Positions 1 to 5,004 of a DNA stretch of 5,004 bases are shown piece after piece. A program made the position numbers and the translations under genes. The notes under the pieces were generated by a model that saw only the letters and a list, made by a program, of their open reading frames with translations, did no database searches and was not told the DNA's origin. Source of the DNA: Hyphomicrobiales bacterium (GTDB lineage: Bacteria > Pseudomonadota > Alphaproteobacteria > Rhizobiales > Beijerinckiaceae); assembly GCA_028290085.1 (NCBI GenBank), contig JAQGKN010000550.1, positions 1-5,004 on the forward strand, given 5' to 3'. Each line of letters opens with the position of its first letter. Positions within the stretch are counted from its first letter, which is position 1.

Positions 1-250
1 AGGCGCGCACCTTTTCGTCGTTATCGCCAGCCTTGAGGCGTTCACGCACGATGATGCGCAGATCCTTGGCCAAGGGCGCGGCGGAATCATCAATGGACTG
101 GTTTTGGCAGACGAGGCAGCGCAACTCAGCGGAGAGCGTGCGCGCTCGCGTTTCCAGCATGGGGTCGCTGAGAATCTCGTCGGGTTCCACAGCGAACGCG
201 AGCCCAGGGAAGAGCATCAGGCACGCGGCGAGGAGGATACGCAGGCGCAT
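1..250 (-). CDS. ccmH: Cytochrome c maturation protein CcmH (CycL), 5' part; 3' end outside window
   Basis: Membrane-anchored periplasmic thiol oxidoreductase of the System I heme-ligation complex. The family acts on the CXXCH cysteines of apocytochrome c before heme attachment by CcmF. Only the first 83 codons are visible; the frame is open to the window edge. Residues 1-20 form a Sec signal peptide (basic start MRLR, hydrophobic core, then FPGLAFA before VEPDE). The family signature [14 protein letters not shown] lies at residues 43-56, with redox cysteines C45 and C48, followed by the usual helical stretch [15 protein letters not shown]. The ATG lies 3 bp after the ccmF stop (TAA GAC ATG), with GGAG six bases upstream inside the last ccmF codons. 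This supports both the start and translational coupling. The family is usually about 150 residues with a C-terminal membrane anchor, so roughly half is missing. The identification is firm; length and C-terminal features cannot be judged. Confidence 0.95.
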   Translation of the reverse strand, partial: MRLRILLAACLMLFPGLAFAVEPDEILSDPMLETRARTLSAELRCLVCQNQSIDDSAAPLAKDLRIIVRERLKAGDNDEKVRA

Positions 251-253
251 GTC

Positions 254-2242
254 TTACTCCGCCGGCTGGACGTTACGCGCAACCTGCGCGCGTGCGCCGG
301 CTCGCTTGGCAACGCCGATGCGCAGGCGGCGATCCGACAGGGACAGAAGACCGCCGAAGGCCATGACCAGCGCGCCGAGCCAGATCAGTGCCACATACGG
401 CTTCCAGTAGAGTCGGATGTCGAGGCTGCCATCGTCGCGCTGGTCGGCGATGTTCATGTAGATCTGACCGAAGCCGAGCGTGACGATGCCCGCTTCGGTA
501 CGGACCATCTCGCGCGTGCTGAAACTGCGACGAGATGGATCGATGGTTGCTACATCCACGCCGCCCGAGCGCACTCGGGTATGGGCAACCCATTCGCGGT
601 AATTTGAGCCCATGCGCGGCTCGACTCTTTCCACCCTGACCTCATACGGGCCGATGCGAATATCGTCGCCGACGTGCGCAATGAGAATGCGCTCGACGCC
701 CCAGCTCGTTGCCGCCAGCCCGAACAGCGTGAGGCCGATACCCGCATGCGCGAAAGCCGTTCCCCAGGCGGAGCGTGGAAGACCGAGCGCGCGCGCTGCC
801 ATGACGGAGATGGGCACGCGGCGCCCTGCGATGCGGCCGGCGATTTCAACGAAGGAGCCAATGATGAGGTAGAGCGCGAGGCCGCAGAGGACCGGCGCGA
901 CGACCGGGCCGCCCTGAAGAGCATAAAGCGCAAGCGCCCCGACAGCACCGATCAAAACTGCCAGTACGACACGCTGGGCCGCGCCCAGCAGGTCTCCGCG
1001 CTTCCACGCGAGCATCTGCCCGATGGGCATCGCCAGAACGATCGGCACGAAGAGCGGGCCGAATGTCAGATTGAAGAAGGGCGCGCCGACCGAAATCTTC
1101 TCGCCGGTCATTGCTTCCAGTGCCAGCGGGTAAAGGGTGCCGACGAAGACGGTCGCGCAGCTCGTCGTCAGCAGAAGATTGTTCAGCACGAGCGCGCCTT
1201 CGCGCGACACCGGCGCGAAAATGCCACCCGGTTTCAGTGAGGAGGCCCGGAAAGCAAACAGCGCCAGAGAGCCACCAATGAAAGTGATGAGGATCGCAAG
1301 AATAAAGATGCCGCGCTGCGGATCAGTCGCGAAGGCATGGACCGAGGTCAGCACGCCAGAGCGTACCAGGAACGTGCCCAGCAGTGACAGGGAGAAAGCG
1401 AGAATGGCGAGGAAGATCGTCCAGATCTTCAGCGCGTCACGCTTCTCCATCACGGCGGCGGAATGCAGCAGCGCCGTGCCGGCGAGCCAAGGCATGAGGG
1501 AGGCGTTTTCGACGGGGTCCCAGAACCAGAAACCGCCCCAGCCCAGCGTGTAATAGGCCCAGTAGGAGCCCATAGCGATACCCAGCGTCAGAAAGATCCA
1601 TGAGACCAGCGTCCAAGGGCGAACGTAGCGCGCCCAGGCCGCATCGATCCGACCCGAGATCAGCGCGGCAGCAGCGAAGGAGAAGGTGATGGAGAAGCCG
1701 ACATAGCCGACGTACAGCAGCGGTGGATGGATCGCGAGGCCCGGGTCCTGCAACAGAGGATTGAGATCGCGTCCCTCCATCGGCGGCATGGCCAGCCGCG
1801 CGAAAGGGTTGGACGTGAACAGCACGAAAAGCAGAAAGGCCGCTGCAATCCAGGACTGCACGGACAGGACGATGGCCCTGAGATCATCCGGCATAGAACG
1901 CGAGAAAACCGCGACAAGCGCGCCAAACAGCGCGAGGATGAGCACCCACAGGAGCATGGAGCCCTCGTGATTGCCCCAAACGCCAGAGATCTTGTAGATC
2001 AGCGGCTTGGCCGAATGCGAATTCTCGAACACGTTGACGAGCGAAAAATCGGAGACGACATGCGCGTATGTCAGCGCGAGAAACGACAGGCCGATGAGCA
2101 CAAATTGCGTCACTGCGGCAGGCCGTGAAATGGCCATCAGCGCCGCATCACCTCGCAGGGCTCCAGCGAGTGGCAGCACCCCCTGAACGAGGGCCAGCGC
2201 CAGCGCCAATACGAGCGCGTAATGTCCGATCTCGACGATCAT
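254..2242 (-). CDS. ccmF: Cytochrome c heme lyase subunit CcmF (CycK)
   Basis: Integral inner-membrane core of the System I cytochrome c synthetase. In the family it receives heme from holo-CcmE and forms the thioether bonds to apocytochrome c with CcmH and CcmI. The protein has 662 residues, close to the usual 640-660, with about 15 hydrophobic segments. The tryptophan-rich WWD heme-handling motif WGGFWFWDPVENAS is at residues 235-248, after the conserved LLQDPGLAIHPPLLYVGYVG stretch (163-182). Four histidines match the conserved heme-ligand positions: H172 and H302 flanking the WWD motif, and H260 and H499 in membrane helices. A large periplasmic loop spans about 515-612. It is followed by the last membrane helix and the typical ending GGLLSLSDRRLRI, then a short basic tail. 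The ATG is preceded by GAGGG at seven bases. It lies 28 bp after ccmE and 3 bp before ccmH, in one operon. The gene is intact with no missing key residue. It should not be confused with NrfE/CcsA relatives, because the cluster context settles CcmF. Confidence 0.97.
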   Translation of the reverse strand: MIVEIGHYALVLALALALVQGVLPLAGALRGDAALMAISRPAAVTQFVLIGLSFLALTYAHVVSDFSLVNVFENSHSAKPLIYKISGVWGNHEGSMLLWVLILALFGALVAVFSRSMPDDLRAIVLSVQSWIAAAFLLFVLFTSNPFARLAMPPMEGRDLNPLLQDPGLAIHPPLLYVGYVGFSITFSFAAAALISGRIDAAWARYVRPWTLVSWIFLTLGIAMGSYWAYYTLGWGGFWFWDPVENASLMPWLAGTALLHSAAVMEKRDALKIWTIFLAILAFSLSLLGTFLVRSGVLTSVHAFATDPQRGIFILAILITFIGGSLALFAFRASSLKPGGIFAPVSREGALVLNNLLLTTSCATVFVGTLYPLALEAMTGEKISVGAPFFNLTFGPLFVPIVLAMPIGQMLAWKRGDLLGAAQRVVLAVLIGAVGALALYALQGGPVVAPVLCGLALYLIIGSFVEIAGRIAGRRVPISVMAARALGLPRSAWGTAFAHAGIGLTLFGLAATSWGVERILIAHVGDDIRIGPYEVRVERVEPRMGSNYREWVAHTRVRSGGVDVATIDPSRRSFSTREMVRTEAGIVTLGFGQIYMNIADQRDDGSLDIRLYWKPYVALIWLGALVMAFGGLLSLSDRRLRIGVAKRAGARAQVARNVQPAE
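257..260 (-). promoter_or_regulatory. Ribosome binding site of ccmH
   Basis: GGAG on the minus strand, six bases before the ccmH ATG at 250 and directly before the ccmF stop codon. Because it lies within the ccmF coding sequence, ribosomes ending ccmF would be positioned to start ccmH. The role is inferred from sequence and spacing. Confidence 0.7.
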
Positions 2243-2249
2243 AAACCTG

Positions 2250-2254
2250 CCCTC
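2250..2254 (-). promoter_or_regulatory. Ribosome binding site of ccmF
   Basis: GAGGG on the minus strand, seven bases before the ccmF ATG at 2242, within the 28-bp ccmE-ccmF gap. It supports this ATG, whose product begins MIVEIGHYALVLALAL, as is typical of CcmF N-termini. A closer AGG (2246-2248) is three bases from the ATG and too near to be the main site. Confidence 0.65.
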
Positions 2255-2270
2255 GATGTTGGCCGCGCTC

Positions 2271-2735
2271 TCATGGCGTGGCCGTCTTGGTACCCTGTCC
2301 GCCGTCGTTCCAGACGCCCTGCTTCTTCAGACTATCGGCGACTTCGCGCGGCATGTATTTCTCGTCGTGCTTGGCGAGCACGCTGTCAGCCTTGAATTCG
2401 TCGCCGGCGAGTGTGCCCTCGGCCACCACACCCTGCCCTTCCCGGAACAAATCCGGAAGCAAGCCGGTGTAGCTGACTTTCACTTCGCTCTGATTGTCGG
2501 AGATCACGAAGGCAACGTGGCGATCGCCGCTTTTCACAAGGGAGCCAGGCAGCACCAGCCCGCCTATGCGAAGCCGGGCGTTTGGACGCATTTCCTTGGT
2601 CTTGGCCGCGAGTTCCGTCGGCGTGACGAAGAACACGACGCCGTCCTTCATGGCATAGAGGCCCAGGCCGACCGCGATGCAGATGACAGAGAGTGCTGAG
2701 GCGATGAGGGTGAGGCGGCGGCCCTTACGGGTCAT
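2271..2735 (-). CDS. ccmE: Cytochrome c maturation heme chaperone CcmE (CycJ)
   Basis: Periplasmic heme chaperone anchored in the inner membrane. In System I it binds heme covalently through one histidine, is released from CcmABCD by ATP hydrolysis, and passes heme to CcmF. The protein has 154 residues, a normal length. A short basic N-terminus (MTRKGRRL) precedes a single membrane anchor at about 9-28. An OB-fold beta-barrel domain follows, including [18 protein letters not shown] and [23 protein letters not shown]. The heme-binding segment [10 protein letters not shown] places the covalent heme histidine at H123 and the conserved tyrosine at Y127, giving HxxxY, the common form rather than the archaeal/deltaproteobacterial cysteine variant. 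The C-terminal tail is flexible and glycine/threonine-rich. The ATG lies 3 bp after the ccmI stop (TGA TCC ATG), with a strong GGAAGG Shine-Dalgarno inside the end of ccmI. The gene is intact and the identification is very secure. Confidence 0.97.
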   Translation of the reverse strand: MTRKGRRLTLIASALSVICIAVGLGLYAMKDGVVFFVTPTELAAKTKEMRPNARLRIGGLVLPGSLVKSGDRHVAFVISDNQSEVKVSYTGLLPDLFREGQGVVAEGTLAGDEFKADSVLAKHDEKYMPREVADSLKKQGVWNDGGQGTKTATP

Positions 2736-2738
2736 GGA

Positions 2739-3857
2739 TCAGCCTTCCAGTCCGAGTTCACGGGCGAGATCGTCCACGCGGCGCGTCGCCGCCTGATCTT
2801 CAGCCAGCGCCTTGCGCGCATTCTGCACCGCTGTGCGCGCGAGTTCTGGCTCTTTCAAGACGCTATAGGCCCGCACGAGGCGCAGCCAGCCCTCGGGATC
2901 GCGGCCGTCTTGCGCGAGTCGCGCGGCGAGCCCATCGACCATGCCACGAATCGCAGCCTGCTGATCGCCCGACGGCATGGCACGCAAGGCTTCGGCGGCC
3001 TCGCCCGTGGGAACACCAGCGGGAGCTTCCTTCACGGCCGGAGGCGTTCCGCCCAGCGCCACGATGCGGCGGCGCACCGGCTCCTGCCAGGGCGCGTCGG
3101 GCGGACTGTCAGCAGCCAGACGCGTAAAATCGTCGATGGCGCCCTGTCTGTCGCCAGCCTGTTCACGGGCAAGTGCCAGATAAAAGCGCGCGGTCGGATC
3201 GTCCTGCCGGGTGGTGAGAACTTCTTCAAAGAGCGAACGCGCCTGCGGCGTCACTGTGTCATTGGCGGCATAGACCAGCGCCTCGGCCTGCGCATTCAGT
3301 CTCTGCGGGGTCGCTCCGAGCACGCGGTTCGCCTCGGCGAAGGCGTGCGCGCCCTGCTCGAACTTGCCCATACGCATATAGACGGGCGCCACAACCTCCC
3401 AGCCGCGTCCGTCATCCGGGTTGGCAGCGAGGTGGCTCTCGATACGGGCGAGAGCGTCTTCGACATTCAGTGGCGGAGCACGTTCGGCCACCCTCTTGGT
3501 CAAAGGCTGGTCAGCAAACTCTGGGCTGCCGACGCGAATGTAGACGGTCAGTGCCACGGCGGGGATTGCGATCAGCGACAGCACCGCCGCGATCCGCACG
3601 GCAACATGCGACTGAACGCCGGTCGCCTTTGCGTCACCAGAGACCAACATCAGACGCCGCGCGGCCTCGGCCTTGGCAGCCTCTGCATCGGTCGGCGTCA
3701 GCAGGCCGATAGACGCGTCCCGCCCGATTTCCTCGACCTGGCTACGGTAGAAAGCGACATCGGGGTCGCGCGTTTTCACCGCTCGCGCCCGACCAAGGGG
3801 CCAGAGCACAGCAAGCACGACGGCACCCGTCATCAGAGCGAAGGCAACCCAGACCAT
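2739..3857 (-). CDS. ccmI: Cytochrome c biogenesis protein CcmI (CycH), TPR apocytochrome chaperone
   Basis: Membrane-anchored chaperone that binds the C-terminus of apocytochrome c and delivers it to CcmF-CcmH. The protein has 372 residues, normal for alphaproteobacterial CcmI/CycH. Membrane segment 1 is at about 2-20. The loop that follows (about 21-85) contains the family pattern DVAFYRSQVEEIGRD (residues 33-47) and GLLTPTDAEAAKAEAARRL (51-69). Membrane segment 2 is at about 86-107. The periplasmic part has TPR-like helical repeats: residues 131-180 (DALARIESHLAANPDDGRGW, then YMRMGKFEQGAHAFAEANRV), 185-250, and a C-terminal repeat at about 318-370 (DPEGWLRLVRAYSVLKEPEL). Two proline/alanine-rich linkers separate these blocks (about 111-130 and 272-288). 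AAGGA lies five bases before the ATG. As first gene of the ccmIEFH block it follows the kinase gene after 85 bp and precedes ccmE by 3 bp. Sequence conservation in this family is low, so identification rests on topology, the N-terminal pattern and context together. Confidence 0.93.
   Translation of the reverse strand: MVWVAFALMTGAVVLAVLWPLGRARAVKTRDPDVAFYRSQVEEIGRDASIGLLTPTDAEAAKAEAARRLMLVSGDAKATGVQSHVAVRIAAVLSLIAIPAVALTVYIRVGSPEFADQPLTKRVAERAPPLNVEDALARIESHLAANPDDGRGWEVVAPVYMRMGKFEQGAHAFAEANRVLGATPQRLNAQAEALVYAANDTVTPQARSLFEEVLTTRQDDPTARFYLALAREQAGDRQGAIDDFTRLAADSPPDAPWQEPVRRRIVALGGTPPAVKEAPAGVPTGEAAEALRAMPSGDQQAAIRGMVDGLAARLAQDGRDPEGWLRLVRAYSVLKEPELARTAVQNARKALAEDQAATRRVDDLARELGLEG
2743..2748 (-). 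promoter_or_regulatory. Ribosome binding site of ccmE
   Basis: GGAAGG on the minus strand, seven bases before the ccmE ATG at 2735 and overlapping the last codons of ccmI (which encode LEG-stop). It is a strong site for a coupled downstream gene and fixes the ccmE start. Confidence 0.75.
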
Positions 3858-3942
3858 GCGCGTCCTTTACTCTCTCAGAAGCCCACCGGCAAAGGGCGCA
3901 ATCTGTCACGCCTGCGGTCTGGCTCGCTGATCACCTTGTGAA
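3858..3942 (-). other. 85-bp gap between kinase gene and ccmI
   Basis: This is the longest non-coding stretch in the window and the only place a promoter specific to ccmIEFH would fit. I read it on the minus strand and found no convincing -35/-10 pair: the candidate TTGCCG-17-TAAAGG overlaps the ribosome binding site. There is also no hairpin followed by a T-run; the best pairing is GCCC/GGGC around a nine-base loop with no U-tract. It neither shows nor excludes read-through from the kinase gene. Confidence 0.5.
3863..3867 (-). promoter_or_regulatory. Ribosome binding site of ccmI
   Basis: AAGGA on the minus strand, five bases before the ccmI ATG at 3857. It supports this start, which also gives the typical CcmI N-terminal membrane segment (MVWVAFALMTGAVVLAVLWP). 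Confidence 0.65.
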
Positions 3943-5004
3943 TTAAGCCGCCGGAAGGCGCAAGCGGGCTCTTAAGCCACCCTCGGGGCTGGTTTCGAGG
4001 CCAAAGGTACCGCCGTAGACAGCTGCGAGGTCAGCGACGATGGAAAGGCCAAGGCCCGAACCGGGCTTTGATTCATCAAGGCGACGCCCCCGCGCGATGG
4101 CTTCAGCACGCAACGGCTCGGGGAGGCCCGGGCCGTCATCGTCAATCACAACGTCCAGAAAGGAGTGATCCGCACCAGCAACGGTCTCATCGCGCAGAAG
4201 CGTGACAGCGATCGCCGACGATGCCCATTTGCCAGCATTATCGAGGAGATTGCCGATCATTTCCTCTAGATCCTGCTTTTCCCCGCGAAACTTCAGTTCG
4301 TCGGCCGCGTGCAACTCGAAGCTGAGCTCGCGGTCGCGGTAGATTTTCTCAAAGGTGCGGACAAGTCCATTGAGCACAGGCTGCACATCTGTCGCGCTGC
4401 CGATCACGTTGGATCGCGCGGCCGCTCGGGCCTTGTCGAGGTAGTAATTCACCTGGTCGCGCATGAGCGTCGCTTGCTCGTGCACCTTGCCGGCGAACGG
4501 CGTGGCGTCGCCGCTGGCCTCGTTGGCTATCACGCTGAGCGGCGTTTTCAGCGCATGGGCAAGATTGCCGACATGCGTGCGTGCGCGCTCCACGATTTCA
4601 CGATTCGAGGCAATCAGAAGATTGAGTTCGCTCGCCAGCGGCGCAAGATCGCGCGGGAACGTGCCGTCAATCCTGTCTCCCTCCCCGCGCCGGATGGAAG
4701 CCACCTCCCCTTGCAAACGACGAAGCGGCTGAAGGCCCCAGCGCACCTGCATCAAGGTCGAGCCAACGAGTGCCAGTGCGAGAATCAGGAACGTGATCGC
4801 CAGCGCGATTTCGAAGCGCAGGATGTCGCGGTCGATCTGTTCGGTCGTCGCGGCCACCTGCACGAGGTAGCGCCCGTCGTCATCGACCTCGATGATACGC
4901 TCGACGATGCGCAAAGTGCGCCCATCCGGCCCCTCGGCATAGCCGCGCCGGTAGCCGCCGACCTGCGCTGACACGCCCAGGTCCTCAAGCCGAGGCAGGC
5001 GCGA
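3943..5004 (-). CDS. PhoQ/FeuQ-like sensor histidine kinase, 3' part; 5' end outside window
   Basis: Inner-membrane sensor kinase of a two-component pair. The frame stays open to the window edge (354 visible codons); a GTG at 4974 is probably an internal valine, not the start. Residues below are numbered from that GTG. A periplasmic segment with an acidic EVDDDGRY patch (29-36) leads into a membrane helix at about 54-77. A HAMP-like linker follows (GLQPLRRLQGEVASIRRGEG, 80-99; then ELNLLIASNREIVERAR). The dimerisation/phospho-acceptor helix reads VGNLAHALKTPLSV, with the phosphorylated histidine at H140. The ATP-binding domain has the N-box GNLLDNAGKWA (241-251), the G1 box DDDGPGLP (278-285) and the G2 box GSGLGLSI (305-312), and ends at LRLPAA-stop. 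The HALKTPL and NLLDNAGKWA forms are typical of the PhoQ subfamily, which in rhizobia includes FeuQ. The partner response regulator would be expected just upstream, beyond 5004. All catalytic boxes are intact. The ligand and the precise orthologue are unknown. Confidence 0.92.
   Translation of the reverse strand, partial: SRLPRLEDLGVSAQVGGYRRGYAEGPDGRTLRIVERIIEVDDDGRYLVQVAATTEQIDRDILRFEIALAITFLILALALVGSTLMQVRWGLQPLRRLQGEVASIRRGEGDRIDGTFPRDLAPLASELNLLIASNREIVERARTHVGNLAHALKTPLSVIANEASGDATPFAGKVHEQATLMRDQVNYYLDKARAAARSNVIGSATDVQPVLNGLVRTFEKIYRDRELSFELHAADELKFRGEKQDLEEMIGNLLDNAGKWASSAIAVTLLRDETVAGADHSFLDVVIDDDGPGLPEPLRAEAIARGRRLDESKPGSGLGLSIVADLAAVYGGTFGLETSPEGGLRARLRLPAA

Noticed and set aside
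104..607. A plus-strand frame spanning the ccmH-ccmF junction on the opposite strand.
   Set aside because: It is antisense to two conserved genes, shows no domain features and has no convincing ribosome binding site. It is treated as a chance frame.
3870..3905. A possible hairpin terminator between the kinase gene and ccmI (GCCC/GGGC pairing on the minus strand).
   Set aside because: The stem is only four base pairs with a nine-base loop and no T-run after it, which is too weak to call a terminator.
2910..3941. A 343-codon open frame on the plus strand, antisense to ccmI.
   Set aside because: The translation is rich in Arg, His, Gly and Gln with no hydrophobic or domain-like pattern. It mirrors a well-supported CcmI with its own ribosome binding site. 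Long antisense frames are common in GC-rich DNA.
4309..4971. A 220-codon plus-strand frame antisense to the sensor kinase.
   Set aside because: It lies wholly opposite the kinase HAMP and H-box regions, has a low-complexity basic composition and matches no family I recognise. It is a shadow of the kinase coding frame.
4972..4974. GTG as the start codon of the sensor kinase.
   Set aside because: The same frame stays open upstream to the window edge. Starting here would remove the first membrane segment and most of the sensor domain expected in PhoQ-type kinases, so it is most likely an internal valine codon.

Overview
The window is a compact, high-GC block of protein-coding DNA transcribed entirely from the minus strand. 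It carries the cytochrome c maturation (System I) cluster ccmI-ccmE-ccmF-ccmH, the order known in rhizobia and relatives as cycHJKL, directly preceded by the 3' part of a PhoQ/FeuQ-type sensor histidine kinase gene. The cycHJKL order, the protein features (CcmH motif LRCLVCQNQ, kinase H-box HALKTPLSV) and the GC-rich codon use point to an alphaproteobacterium, most likely Hyphomicrobiales (Rhizobiales) or a neighbour. The genus cannot be resolved from the sequence alone.

Layout in the direction of transcription, from high to low coordinates: sensor kinase (5004 to 3943, 5' end outside the window); an 85-bp gap; ccmI (3857-2739); 3 bp; ccmE (2735-2271); 28 bp; ccmF (2242-254); 3 bp; ccmH (250 to 1, 3' end outside the window). 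There is no non-coding stretch longer than 85 bp. I see no RNA genes, mobile elements, repeats, CRISPR arrays or convincing terminators. The many plus-strand open frames are antisense shadows of these genes.

How the genes work together: CcmE is the periplasmic heme chaperone that carries heme covalently on a histidine. CcmF is the multi-pass membrane subunit that takes heme from holo-CcmE and ligates it to apocytochrome c. CcmI is the TPR-containing chaperone that holds the apocytochrome. CcmH is the thioredox protein that acts on the CXXCH cysteines of the apocytochrome. Together CcmF, CcmH and CcmI form the heme-ligation module. The other System I parts (CcmABCD, CcmG) are not in this window and in alphaproteobacteria are usually encoded elsewhere. 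All the catalytic residues I could check are intact, so the cluster looks functional and ordinary. I did not find evidence of a previously undescribed system. The only point of modest interest is the neighbouring two-component kinase and whether it is co-transcribed with, or regulates, cytochrome c biogenesis.
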